Notes: a model not told the origin generated them from the sequence alone. Positions 32,170 to 43,990 are shown, numbered from the stretch's first letter. The stretch is 64,000 nt of DNA from Isoetes taiwanensis (GCA_021234155.1 JAJEKV010000003.1:24150874-24214873), one strand, 5' to 3'. Translations and numbers: made by a program.

Positions 32170-33779
32170 CGTGAAAGTCCTCCTTGAAAATGCTGTAAGT
32201 TAATGCGAAATCTGGAATGAATGGGAGTCTTATATTGGTTGCCTTGATTCCCAAGTTATCCCCATTTCTTAAAATATCTCCTAAATATATCAGTGATCTT
32301 TTTGTGCTCACGTAAATATCGCAGGGGAAAGCCATGGGCAGATGACGCGGCCATGGATATACCAGCACAGATTGCATTCCGCGGCCATAGATGGGGCAGT
32401 TTCAAAAGGAAGAAAAAGAGATGTGGTACTATTTTTCAAAGAAATGGCGTGGAATTTCTTGCCGAGGAGCATAATGCACAGAGATTTGACTATGGCAGGT
32501 TGTAGTTGTAGCTGTTAAATCCATCAGAAATCCTTGGTAATTTAGGTTTTTTATGCACTTCCCTTCCTTAAAATTTCAATATTCTAATGGTTATATCAGC
32601 GAAGTTGGTAAGAATGCACTTATGGCAGTTGAATTCTTACAGAGAAATGGCTGCAAAGCCCGTGAACTATTTTATACTGAAAGGGTGCATCTTCAAAACA
32701 TGGACCACTGATGTGGTGCATCAGTCTGCATAGGCCAGTCTATGCAACCGTTATGCAGGTTTCTCTCATACAACTCTGCAATTTAGAAGAGATTCTGAAA
32801 GATCCATGCCTTTTATAGAAGGTTAACATCGTATTGCAGCATGTGGGTGGCATCACTGTTTAAAGGCAAAAATAATTGGCTGGAAAATATTAATAGTGAT
32901 TTCTGCCGATGGACCTTCATTGGGCTAGATTTTTGACCAGTTGTGGGTGCCTTCTAATGGCTGGGGTTTATTTTAATTCAACTCTTTTTAATTTCTGTGA
33001 TTGACCAAAAGAGATAGTGGGAGCCACCATTTCTTGAATTGGTTGGGCAGATAGGGAATTTGACAGAATATCTGAGACAGTTGGTGTGCCATGAGTGGTG
33101 CACCTATGATGTATTCAGTTTGGCTATTGAATGGAAACCTTTGATATGTTCATTGAAGAGGCTACTTTATATGGAAAGCAAGAATAAATTTTTGCTTTTG
33201 GCATGTACTGTTGAAGGGTTGGAGGAATACTAAAGCTCATGACATGATTGCAGACTCACTCAGAAATCTGCAGCATTGCATGTGAGCTAGAAGAATCCTC
33301 TATGAAGCCTGAAGACTCCTATGGATACGGGAACTCCAAAACAAAAAGGATGATGTAAGCAGTGCAGTTTGCTTGTTAGTCCAAAGGAAGATATTGAGAA
33401 AAAGAAGAAGGGAAGAGTAAGACTGATGGAATGAAGAAATTGAGCAGGCGTCTTTCCAAAGGAAACGTGATAAAACTGTCCCAGTCAATCTTTGAAACAG
33501 AGAGCTCAATCTATTCAGATCCGGCGGAAGAAAATGATCTGAACCAGTGGAGAAGTTATGTTAGTTATATGTCCAAGTGAGAGTGTTGGAAGTAATAAAC
33601 ACACTTTCTTGTGGTGTCTTGTGTGTCTGGGATTATTCTCTTGTGTCCATCTGTCCGTTGATTGTTCCTGTCTTTCTAGTTGCATTGTTTTAACACCCCT
33701 TAGGCTGTTCAAACCTTTCTTTATTCCTGATGATTCAGACTATCTGATTGCTTATTTCTTGTTGTTAACGTAGTTAGAC
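32170..33779. other. Divergent interval between Dof and SLAH
   Basis: Shared almost unchanged with 61,559-63,173, so it was kept as a unit. A 70-codon plus-strand ORF at 32,293-32,505 is identical in both units but has no domain I know. A TAACGTAG acceptor directly before the SLAH ATG suggests an intron in the SLAH 5' UTR. It should hold both promoters; no TATA assignment is made. Confidence 0.5.
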
Positions 33780-35932
33780 ATGGCTGATGAACATAATACT
33801 AAGGAGCCTCCAGAAAAGCATGGAATTGACATAGATTTGCCATCAAATTTTTGTTTTCCTTCACCAGGAGCTTGTAACCCAACAATACATCCAAGATCTC
33901 CTTCCTCTCCTCCTATTTCATTTATGTCCGACAATGAAGAATATTCTAGAAATGAAGCTCATCCGTTTGGTGATAAACTTCTTCCAGATACTTACAGTTG
34001 CTATAGACCCTTCACACGAGGTCAGAATCCACATGGAGACAAATGGCAATTATATTGCAGGGGATACTGGTTTGGAAGGAACATCTGTTCCTTCAGAGAG
34101 GCCAAGCTTTTCTTGAAGTCAGATCATGGAACACCTAGAGGCAGCAAGAAGTTCACCAACTCCTCACACAACTCCTCACACAGCGGAGACAGCGAAAGTT
34201 ATGGGTACTTTAGAACAAGGTCTTCTAGCCTGATACCTGCATTAGAAAAGCAGTTGTCCAGATTGAAAGATAAAGATCCTGGTGAAAAGTTGGATGCCAT
34301 ACCATATGTGCCTGAGGCGTGTCCTGATGTTCCAAGTAATCTGCCTACAGGTCGTTATTTTGATGCACTACAAGGAGCGGAACTTGAAGAATTAAAGGTT
34401 CGTCTGCATTTAGAAAAGAATATTACATCATAGCGTATGCTTCACAGATGGTAAAAACTGATTGGTGACTTTGACATTGCCCATTTAAAATCCAAGTACA
34501 AAGTTAGACTATTTTAAAGGCTAGTAGAAATTTCTCTAATATCAGCTACTTGATTCAGGGATCCGAGGATATTCTCCTACCAAAAGACCAGCAGTGGCCT
34601 TTCCTTCTCCGATTACCTATTAGTTCTTATGGGATTTGTCTTGGTCTTGGCAGCCAAGCCATCCTTTGGAAACAATTGACATTGTTTCTTCTATCCATGT
34701 GGTATTATGGTCTTTGGCACTTGTTGCATTTCTTCTCATCTTTTTCACATACATGCTAAAGTGCATCTTCTACTTAGAAGCTGTGCGACGAGAATATCAA
34801 CATCCAGTGCGTGTAAACTTCTTCTTTGCACGTTGGATAAGTGGAATGTTTTTAGCTTTGGGAGTTCCTTCCATGGTTACAGATTCGGCTCATTCTGCAA
34901 CATAGTGCATCTTGATGGTTCCCATTTTTGTTTTAGAATTGAAAATATATGGAGAATGGCTTTCTGGAGGGGATAGGAGGCTGTCAAAAGTGGCAAATCC
35001 TTCTTCACATTTGTCAGTTGTCGGCAATTTTGTAGGTGCGCATTTGTTTGCTACAGTTGGATGGAAAGAGGTGGCAGTATTCTTCTGGGCAGTGGGACTC
35101 GCTCACTATATAGTTCTCTTTGTGACTCTTTATCAAAGACTACCTACCAATGAAGTTCTTCCAAGAGAGTTGCATCCTGTTTTCTTCTTGTTTCTTGCAG
35201 CTCCAAGTGCAGCAAGTCTCGCTTGGGAAAACATTACCGGTGACTATGGATATCCATGTAGATTGGCATATTTTACTGCTCTTTTCCTCTACTGTTCACT
35301 TGTAAGTTTCCTGTAACTAACAGAACAGAGTTGAGCATGTGTACATATATCCTCATTTTTGTCTGCTTTCTATGTTTCAGGTAGTCCGAGTCAACTTTTT
35401 CCGAGGATACAAGTAATGATCTTTGTTTAAGCTGCATTTCATATAAACTTGTTGATTTTCTTCTAAATACTATGTATTGTATAACAGATTTTCCATTGCA
35501 TGGTGGGCATACACATTTCCAATGACAGAGCTCTCCCTTGCCACCCTTAGATATGCCCATAAGGTTTTGCATCCTGTGACACAAACAATGGCAATTCTGC
35601 TTTCCCTACTGTCAGCTATCACTGTCTTTCTTTTTTTCATATCAACCTTGATGCACTTCTTCTGGGGCACACTATTTCCTAATGATATGGCAATTGCCAT
35701 CACTAGGAAACCACAAAAAGAACTTGGCAGTGGAAACTATAGCACTTGTGTAGACAGAGGATCTCAAAACACTATGAAATTGTTTGGATGCTTGAAAAGT
35801 GTACCACATTCTGATTCGAATGAAATGGCTGCAAAGATCATTGATAAAAGGCATCACTTCTATATCTATGCTTCATATTTCTACAGAAAATGGACCCATG
35901 GAGCCACACACACATACCAAAACAAGGTGTAA
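33780..35932 (+). CDS. SLAH-like: S-type (slow) anion channel, SLAC1/SLAH family, four exons, damaged frame
   Basis: Exons 33,780-34,397, 34,559-35,301, 35,381-35,412 and 35,488-35,932, with introns GT-AG throughout. Exon 1 encodes the hydrophilic N-terminus ending GRYFDALQGAELEELK. Exon 2 has WPFLLRLPISSYGICLG and the channel body: FYLEAVRREYQHPVRVNFFF, LELKIYGEWLSGG, RRLSKVANPSSHLSVVGNFV, LPTNEVLPRELHPVFFLF. Exon 4 has FSIAWWAYTFPMTE and LFPNDMAIAI. These are the signature blocks of the ten-helix plasma-membrane chloride/nitrate channels of guard cells and roots. Lesions: the N-terminal frame shifts within about 33,995-34,115; one A seems missing in an A run near 34,672; an in-frame TAG lies at 34,903-34,905. 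The C-terminus is intact but has about 60 extra residues after the usual end. Confidence 0.93.
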
Positions 35933-36596
35933 ATCTTGCATCCACAGAAGGGATGAGGGTTGCTCTAATGAGGGCCTAAAGTGCCAGGGCTGTTCTGAAA
36001 GTTGGGTTCTGAAGTTACTGGTTTTTAGTCACTGTGACGACTTATTTACGTCTATAAAATATATATCTGAAAATTGGAACAAATTACAATCACCATTCGC
36101 AACAATTGAGGGTGCTCTGCTATATGCTGTAGAGTAGTTTGCACAATTTGACCATTTGAACATCAAATGTCTATTTTCAAGCAGATATCAATGTTGTTTT
36201 AGGATACAACAACAAACCAGAATCTACAGGAAGAGTGAGCAAGTCCCTCAAGGAAATTATGCTGAGAAGAAGACAGTGAACATACAAGTTCCTCAAGGAA
36301 TTATGTTGAGAAGACAGTGTGAACTTATCTTGAGAAGACAGTGATTTATAAGAACATCTCAAAGTGCATCCCAGGAAAATGGTTCCTTTCATTGGCTCGA
36401 TGAAACAAACGGAGCCAGGCCGGCAGGTTCCAAGTGTGCAAGTAATTACATACAGCCCGGCAATAAGGAAGATGCCTCATGCAATTTAACACTTGGAATG
36501 TCCTACCTCGTATACTGTTTTGATTGTGAAAAAAGGGAGGCCAAACTTTAGAACTCAATATGGCTTATCACATGTAAGGTTGAAAATTAAAACATA
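35933..36596. other. 3' flank of SLAH
   Basis: Non-coding, with a small degenerate tandem repeat (AGAAGACAGTG units) at about 36,255-36,342. Nothing else recognised. Confidence 0.45.
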
Positions 36597-36610
36597 CTAG
36601 TTATGGTGCC
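36597..36610 (-). mobile_element. Truncated Helitron 3' terminus
   Basis: CTAGTTATGGTGCC preceded by A is identical to the terminal 14 bases of the 38,465 element, but the hairpin is cut after its first two bases. Too short to be certain. Confidence 0.45.
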
Positions 36611-36983
36611 GATTTTAAAAGGTGGTTGAATCATTGACCCTTTTGGAAAAGGGCATGTGCAGAGTTGTGACTCACCACAAAGTTGCTAGTGTCTTTTTTC
36701 TCCTTTGAATCTTAGTGAATAAGTAGACCTAATATCAAAGATGCACCCCATGTGATGCAAAAGTCTCGCACAACTTAGACACCAAATTATTTGGAACTCA
36801 TGATAGCCATAAGGAATTCAAATTATAGCCACAATTGAGAAAGCAAACATAACCTTTGCCTACCATCACTAGGATGAAGCAAGTCTCCAAGTGAGAGTGT
36901 TGGAAGGGCGTGTTCTTGCTGCTAATTCACTGAAATGGCAGGGTCTGGGTGATCGATCTGGCACCAACAGATACATCTTGTCA
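36611..36983. other. No gene seen
   Basis: AT-rich linker. Contains TCCAAGTGAGAGTGTTGGA near 36,888, also found at about 33,570 upstream of SLAH. Confidence 0.4.
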
Positions 36984-37302
36984 ATACTTGGTTCCCTTTT
37001 ATTGCATTCTTGGAATCCCATCAGAATGGTCGGTACCAAGAAGGTATAAAATGTGCAAACAACTAAAGCGAGAGTTACACTTTATCATATTATGGATTCT
37101 AAAAAAAAGGATGCAATATGTGGCTCATCATGCAATGCTATCAACCTTATCATCACACCACAAATTTAAGGACTTTATGGTTTGGGGGATAAGGATTTAG
37201 ATTTTTAGGATATTTGACTTGCCTCATCTTCACTCCATTTATAGGACAGACTACATGTACAACCTACGAAGTCCATTACAATAACCATTCCACAAATGCT
37301 CG
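36984..37302 (+). repeat. Shortened copy of about 18,811-19,190
   Basis: Matches the duplicated block (TTTTATTGCATTCTTGGAAT to AATAACCATTCCAC), with internal deletions relative to copies A and C. It adjoins the left palindrome arm. Confidence 0.85.
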
Positions 37303-38464
37303 GCATAAGACATTACTTTGTTGATGTTTGATTTGCAGGATAAAAAATCAACACTTTGTTCTGCAGATGTCTCCAACTGTAAGGTATCATACATGTTGTT
37401 AGATTTCCAACTTCAAAATCTGAGGTTGGTGCAATTGTCTGTGAATGCTTCCCCTATTCAGGTGGCCAATCAAATAATAAGTACCTTTTAGTAAGCAACA
37501 AATGCATTGCAGGCTCCTATGACAACGGACGAGCTTTTTTTATTCCTTACAAAATGTGACCTTACATTTATAATACTGTCACAAACAACACAATAAGAAT
37601 TCGCGTGCAAGTCACATTGTTGGTCCTAAATTTGATGGGCCCGCGGATTATAAATAAATAAAGTTTCTATCTGTAGCTGGTATTTCATAAGATATGCATT
37701 GTTACAAATTGCACGTCATTTAAACAACAATTTGAAAACTTTTTAACCACTCAATATTTGTAGCTATCTAGAAATTAATACTGATATTTCACAAAACAAT
37801 GTACATAGAAGTTGCACCAATTTAGTCCATCGTACACAAGTTCATGTACATCAAAATACAGATACATTTAAAACAAACATAATAAACACCACTTACACAT
37901 ATAGTTTCTCCATAATTTATAAAGAATAGTTCCTTCCCTGTGCTTCTTCTTAAGAATGCCTTTGAAAATCGTATTTGTTGCAGTCAAATCTTAATCTTAG
38001 TTCTCTGTCCTTGATGTCCTTTGTTTGTTTTTTGCACTTGATGTCCTTTGTTTGTTTTTTGCACTTGATGTCCTTTTATTTTGACTACTTGGTCTTTTAT
38101 CTTTTCATGTCTATGCTATCAGATGTAGTATACTGTTTCTAGTATATAGAAAGTTGGTATTGAAGATAATAGGAAGATCTAGTCTAATCATTACGTGTGC
38201 AAACTTGATATATTTCTAGTACTATGCCTCCGCACAATGCATTCTAATGGACTATCAAAATGTAGACTCTAAATCACAACCTTCCTGCCACACTTACAAA
38301 TGCTCCTGCTATAAACCAAGCATATTATGTCAAAGGCGGAGTCAGTTCTGCATGTTATAACAAGTAGGTTAGAAACACTAATAGAATATAATATAATTTG
38401 TCATGTTTTCTTTGCCGAAAAATATATTAACAAGCATTTTTTTAATTTCCATTACATAATATGA

Positions 38465-38496
38465 CTAGTTATGGTGCCCGGGTTGCCGGGCTCTAG
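38465..38496 (-). mobile_element. Helitron 3' terminus in left palindrome arm
   Basis: CTAGTTATGGT, then a GCCCGGG-TT-GCCGGGC hairpin, preceded by A (38,464). Inverted counterpart of 42,431-42,462. Confidence 0.82.
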
Positions 38497-38587
38497 TAAG
38501 AACTTCGAGAGCCTACTTGCATGCATGTAGTGTCAAAAGATATAATGTCACAATATCTCATCAATTTTTTACTATGAAATAGTTTGT

Positions 38588-38725
38588 GCATGCTGTAAGA
38601 CAAAGATATTGTAATACGGTAAAGTCGTTCATAGATTATGGCGTTGATGCTGATGTTTCTGCAGTTTCAACTGAACTATGTGCCACTTCATTACATCATG
38701 CCTCTGGGTTAGGCATGTAGGCTCG
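38588..38725 (+). pseudogene. Ankyrin-repeat fragment (left arm)
   Basis: Same fragment as 21,175-21,322 in inverted orientation. Differs by a few bases, including a stop codon near its end. Confidence 0.6.
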
Positions 38726-39163
38726 TCCCTTGCCATGAAAGAAGATTTGGAAGTAGTCTTGTATATATAATTCTTCATCATTTTTTTCAAACCATTAGAG
38801 CAAAGCAATGATCACAAAAATTATAATGTGATGTTTTCATATCAAGAGGTCTGGAGATAAACCTCTTCGTATCTAGAGAAAAATTTGGATCATGGAACTG
38901 TAGATCCAACCAGGAGTGTCCTTGCACTATTTGACATGATTGAAAAAAATCTTCCACTAGTTAATTACAGCAAACAATTGGACAGTGAGACCTTATAAGC
39001 TGGTATAGACCATAGACTCAGTCTGTATCTTTTTGCCCAAAAAATTTCCTTGGCACGTTTCATGTCAATGTTCTAGCAATCACAGCATCCAACAAGAGAC
39101 TGATCCACAAGAAAAAGAGAATCTATTTAGAGTAGCTTGCTGAACAAATCTGATTCTCCTTTC

Positions 39164-39641
39164 TAGAGATAAAGGATAAAGATAAAGATAAATATATTCA
39201 CAATATCATAAAGACCTTGCAATCCAGGGCAAGAAGAGTTACAAATTCAAATAGACACAACAAGTAACAAACCTCTCTTATTTGCCACGCTGCTAATGTT
39301 GTTGAAGGTATCTGAAAAAATAGACATCTCATGCTGCCATCTACTGATTTCATAAGCTGGACACAAGATCAAGAAGTGTTGTTCATCCTCTATTTTCTCT
39401 GAACCACATACCTTGCATATTCTTTTGGGCTTCTGGATTCTATGCCATTTACCACATTCAATTTGCAGGTGATAGAACTATCCTGTAATGCAACTGATAA
39501 AACTATCCAAAAGATACTGCTGTAGTGCATACATGACCATACAGTTAGCCAATGCATTATGGGAATATACCCCATCTGGATGTAGTTGAAAGGAGAACAT
39601 ATTGCTTGATGCAGCCTGCTTGAGACGAACAATTCATGCAT
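39164..39641 (-). mobile_element. LINE 3' fragment (left arm)
   Basis: Inverted copy of the zf-RVT/TTTATC-tail fragment at 20,277-20,755. It keeps the CCAGCTTATGAAATCAGTAG and GGCAGCATG variants also seen at 56,446 in unit 2. Confidence 0.8.
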
Positions 39642-39719
39642 AAAGAATTTGGGATAAAACTTTATTTACTATGAGAATCTGCAATTTCCCATCAAAATAT
39701 AGCCATGTTGATACTAAAG

Positions 39720-39836
39720 AAGAAGAAGAAGAAGAAGAGATTTTAACGTCACGCCACAAGGCAGCGTCCTATCGGACATGTGACACTTTACAACACACCC
39801 AGATGGATCCTGCCCCCACCACTTTACTTTACTATA
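39720..39836 (-). mobile_element. Short retroposon (SINE-like or 5'-truncated LINE)
   Basis: Present only in the left arm. On the minus strand it ends GTGGCGTGACGTTAAAATC followed by a CTT/TTC repeat tail. Its last 45 or so bases match the 3' end of the LINE at 45,944-45,985. No polymerase III A and B boxes are convincing in the 117 bp present. Confidence 0.7.
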
Positions 39837-39839
39837 CTG

Positions 39840-39933
39840 TTTCGGCAGTATCCAGAATGTTGATGCCATTATCAAATGCGTAACATAGTTGATCATGAGC
39901 TTCCTTTTCCGTGTTTTAAGAGCCCCAAGTCAT
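39840..39933 (-). pseudogene. Aldo-keto reductase exon 2 (left arm)
   Basis: Minus-strand ATG at 39,933, same exon as 20,087-20,185. The 3' end is disturbed by the neighbouring retroposon. Confidence 0.8.
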
Positions 39934-39998
39934 CTGTTTAACATATTGTTCTCAGCTAAGGGTATACAAGAGGAATAATTATTAAGTACTGAAACTAA

Positions 39999-41031
39999 GT
40001 GAGGACTTGTCTGGTGACAACTGGACCCATGGTGTGGAGAGACTACTAGGGGGAACTTAGCGTGCTAGGCTCAATAGTCTATCTCCTAGGTGATGCGTTG
40101 CAGTCGTCGGCAAGTCGAGTACAAAGGATCAAACAATCAACATCCTTTAGCCATCTCTCATTGGCAACAAATTGCATATACGATAGAAACAATTGATCAT
40201 AACAAGCTAACTAATGTTGACGATAGTGTTCTATAACATGTCCTATTCTATTCTTCCTCGAATTCTTTATTATTATAATCAATTTGCATGCCACATGTAC
40301 AGCGTTAGCAAAGAAGTCAAATAATGATCTTGCATATATTTTTTTCCATCAACTTGACCCTCACAGATCATATGGTGAATAGAGAAAGGCAGGCCTCTTA
40401 CCTCAACAATATCTCTCCTCCACACAGATGCAAACTTGACATCCATTTCCTCAGCCTTTGAATATGGTCGGCATACACCCAATGCCAATTGCCTTGACTT
40501 GGCCACCTTTGGTCCAGTATGAACCTTGGTCTGAGTGTCAAACATTAAGAAGTTCTCTATGTCCCATTTGGTGTGGAGATCCACCCTCCTTGTTGTGCAA
40601 ATCCACATCTTTAAATGATTGGTACTGGTCTAACTGGAGATTGCCCATCCAATTAACCATTAGAACATAGATGTGTTTCCTTTGTATTGCTTGGTGTGCT
40701 AATCCCGTTTTTCTTGTGGTTGGGAATCTTAAAACAATCGGATGTCAAATACACATCACTCTTGAATTCCAATCTTTTCCTCTTGGCCGTCTCCTTTATA
40801 ATGCCCTAAACACCTCGAAATAACAAATCCAAAAAAAATTTGTTTGTTACCTACTTGTATGTATTTCGTCATACCACATACTTGTATGTATTTCGTCATA
40901 CCACATGACAGCATCCGATCTGTTTGTAAATGTCTTAACCACAAGACCAACTTTTTTTTAAGCATACAACGTGTTGAACGATAAACTGGCTCATTTCGAC
41001 ATTGTCATCAGTGAAGTCACACTAGGCACGG
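39999..41031 (+). repeat. Palindrome spacer, copy of about 19,442-20,021 with insertion
   Basis: Same orientation as copy A. About 330 bp at 40,106-40,435 is absent from copies A and C, and another stretch near 40,720-40,850 is also extra. Exon 1 of the AKR fragment lies at its right end. Confidence 0.85.
40279..40608 (-). pseudogene. 109-codon ORF of unknown origin
   Basis: Minus-strand ORF spanning the spacer-specific insertion and flanking shared sequence. It includes SVWRRDIVEVRGLPFSIHHM and a Lys-rich segment. In copies A and C the frame is cut because the insertion (40,106-40,435) is absent there. The longer version may therefore be the ancestral gene piece and A and C deletion forms. 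No family recognised. Confidence 0.4.
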
Positions 41032-41190
41032 TTAGTTTCAGTACTTAATAATTATTCCTCTTGTATACCCTTAGCTGAGAACAATATGTTAAACAGATGA
41101 CTTGGGGCTCTTAAAACACGGAAAAGGAAGCTCATGATCAACTATGTTACGCATTTGATAATGGCATCAACATTTTGGATCTTTGCCAAA
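40974..41190 (+). pseudogene. Aldo-keto reductase two-exon fragment (spacer/right arm)
   Basis: Exon 1 ends GGCACG at 41,030, giving the expected Thr of TLGTM where copy A has Met. Exon 2 starts at 41,097. The end of exon 2 reads GGATCTTTGCCAAAACAAGAG in place of the GGATACTGCTGAAATAGTAC of A and C. Confidence 0.85.
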
Positions 41191-41282
41191 ACAAGAGCGG
41201 TCCCCTTTAGTATCAACATGGCTATATTTTGATGGGAAATTGCAGATTCTCATAGTAAATAAAGTTTTATCCCAAATTCTTT

Positions 41283-41762
41283 ATGCATGAATTGTTCGTC
41301 TCAAGCAGGCTGCATCAAGCAATATGTTCTCCTTTCAACTACATCCAGATGGGGTATATTCCCATAATGCATTGGCTAACTGTATGGTCATGTATGCACT
41401 ACAGCAGTATCTTTTGGATAGTTTTATCAGTTGCATTACAGGATAGTTCTATCACCTGCAAATTGAATGTGGTAAATGGCATAGAATCCAGAAGCCCAAA
41501 AGAAGATGCAAGGTATGTGGTTCAGAGAAAATAGAGGATGAACAACACTTCTTGATCTTGTGTCCAAATTTTATGAAATCAATAGATGGCAAAGATGAGA
41601 TGTCTATTTTTTCAGATACCTTCAACAACATTAGCAGCGTGGCAAATAAGAGAGGTTTGTTACTTGTTGTGTCTATTTGAGTTTGTAACTCTTCTTGCCC
41701 TGGATTGCAAGGTCTTTATGATATTGTGAATATATTTATCTTTATCTTTATCCTTTATCTCT
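41283..41762 (+). mobile_element. LINE 3' fragment (right arm)
   Basis: Same as 20,277-20,755. Zinc-finger frame CKxCGSEKIEDEQHFLILCP with Arg in place of Leu at the first variable site. TTTATC tail at about 41,735-41,762. Confidence 0.8.
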
Positions 41763-42195
41763 AGAAAGGAGAATCAGATTTGTTCAGCAAGCTACTCTAA
41801 ATAGATTCTCTTTTTCTTGTGGATCAGTCTCTTGTTGGATGCTGTGATTGCTAGAACATTGACATGAAACGCGTCGAGGAAATTTTTGGGCAAAAAGATA
41901 CTGACCGAGTCTATGGTCTATACCAAACTTATAAGGTCTCACCGTCCCAATTGTTTGTTTGTAATTAACTAGTGGAAGATTTTTTTCAATCATGTCAAAT
42001 AGTGCAAGGACACTTACGGTTGGATCTAGTTCCATGATCCAAATTTTTCTCTAGATACGAAGAGGTTTATCTCCAGACCTCTTGATATGAAAACATCACA
42101 TTATAATTTCTGTGATCATTGCTTTGCTCTAATGGTTTGAAAAAAATGATGAAGAATTATATATACAAGACTACTTCCAAATCTTCTTTCATGGC

Positions 42196-42340
42196 AAGGG
42201 ACGAGCCTACATGCCTAACCCAGAGGCATGATGTAATGAAGTGGCACATAGTTCAGTTGAAACTGCAGAAACATCAGCATCAACGCCATAATCTATGAAC
42301 GACTTTACCGTATTACAATATCTTTGTCTTACAGCATGCA
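42196..42340 (-). pseudogene. Ankyrin-repeat fragment (right arm)
   Basis: Same fragment as copy A, minus strand, about 120 bp from the Helitron end. Confidence 0.6.
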
Positions 42341-42430
42341 CAAACTATTTCATAGTAAAAAATTGATGAGATATTGTGACATTATATCTTTTGACACTAC
42401 ATGCATGCAAGTAGGCTCTCGAAGTTCTTA

Positions 42431-42462
42431 CTAGAGCCCGGCAACGCGGGCACCATAACTAG
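42431..42462 (+). mobile_element. Helitron 3' terminus in right palindrome arm
   Basis: Same hairpin-ACCATAA-CTAG end as copy A, followed by T. The flank then reads TCATATTATGTAATGG. The TCAT is shared with copy A, but the following sequence belongs to the Dof 3' flank, which dates a deletion or rearrangement next to the element end. Confidence 0.82.
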
Positions 42463-43595
42463 TCATATTATGTAATGGAAATTAAAAAAATGCTTGTTAA
42501 TATATTTTTCGTCAAAGAAAACATGACAAATTATATTATATTCTATTAGTGTTTCTAACCTACTTGTTATAACATGCAGAACTGACTCCGCCTTTGACAT
42601 AATATGCTTGGTTTATAGCAGGAGCATTTGTAAGTGTGGCAGGAAGGTTGTGATTTAGAGTCTACATTTTGATAGTCCATTAGAATGCATTGTGCGGAGG
42701 CATAGTACTAGAAATATATCAAGTTTGCACACGTAATGATTAGACTAGATCTTCCTATTATCTTCAATACCAACTTTCTATATACTAGAAAGAGTATACT
42801 ACATCTGATAGCATAGACATGAAAAGATAAAAGACCAAGTAATCAAAATAAAAGGAGATCAAGTGCAAAAAACAAACAAAGGACATCAAGGACAGAGAAC
42901 TAAGATTAAGATTTGACTGCAACAAATACGATTTTCAAAGGCATTCTTAAGAAGAAGCACAGGGAAGGAACTATTCTTTATAAATTATGGAGAAACTATA
43001 TGTGTAAGTGGTGTTTATTATGTTTGTTTTAAATGTATCTGTATTTTGATGTACATGAACTTGTGTACGATGGACTAAATTGGTGCAACTTCTATGTACA
43101 TTGTTTTGTGAAATATCAGTATTAATTTCTAGATAGCTACAAATATTGAGTGGTTAAAAAGTTTTCAAATTGTTGTTTAAATGACGTGCAATTTGTAACA
43201 ATGCATATCTTATGAAATACCAGCTACAGATAGAAACTTTATTTATTTATAATCCGCGGGCCCATCAAATTTAGGACCAACAATGTGACTTGCACGCGAA
43301 TTCTTATTGTGTTGTTTGTGACAGTATTATAAATGTAAGGTCACATTTTGTAAAATAAAAAAAGCTCGTCCGTTGTCATAGGAGCCTGCAATGCATTTGT
43401 TGCTTACTAAAAGGTACTTATTATTTGATTGGCCACCTGAATAGGGGAAGCATTCACAGACAATTGCACCAACCTCAGATTTTGAAGTTGGAAATCTAAC
43501 AACATGTATGATACCTTACAGTTGGAGACATCTGCAGAACAAAGTGTTGATTTTTTATCCTGCAAATCAAACATCAACAAAGCAATGTCTTATGC

Positions 43596-43990
43596 TAAAC
43601 AATTTAAGTGTGGTTTGAATGTACTCTAAGACGACTTGTAACTGCCTTTACGAGATGGCATCTTAGTTGAAATCACTAAACTACTTATTCTGAAGCCAGT
43701 TGTATATAAAATTGAAACAGGAATTTGCTAAAATTTTCTCCACTACTTAGACCAATCATCCAATAGCTCTGACCTGCCATCATTTGCTGAAATGAAAATT
43801 TGCAATAAATTGAACACTTTATATTTAACTGATAACAAGGCCTTATTTCCTAATTGGTCTACATCAACTTTTCTGGAAGCGAGATAAAGTGGCACGCACA
43901 TACAGAGTGTGTGCCATGGTGTTATTGGAAATATCGATTGATTTGAGTCCTATAAAGGATTGGAGTGGCCAACTTTTGAGCTATGGAAGC
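43596..43990. other. No gene seen
   Basis: AT-rich single-copy sequence between the palindrome and the LINE. Confidence 0.4.

Larger units (their letters stand above)
37303..39998. repeat. Large inverted repeat, left arm (2.7 kb)
   Basis: Reverse complement of 41,032-43,595. The outer edge is GCATAAGACATT at 37,303 against TATGC at 43,595. The inner edge is GAAACTAA at 39,998 against TTAGTTTC at 41,032. It is longer than the right arm chiefly because of a retroposon at 39,720-39,836 and an extra CTTGATGTCCTTTGTTTG unit near 38,010-38,065. Confidence 0.95.
41032..43595. repeat. Large inverted repeat, right arm (2.56 kb)
   Basis: Partner of 37,303-39,998. Its inner part matches copy A from the AKR intron to the Helitron terminus (about 20,022-21,440). 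It then jumps to Dof 3'-flank sequence (42,465-42,866), then to sequence found only in these arms (42,867-43,595). Confidence 0.95.

Noticed and set aside
35477-35932. Separate 151-codon gene
   Set aside because: It is the last SLAH exon; the apparent Met lies in the preceding intron.
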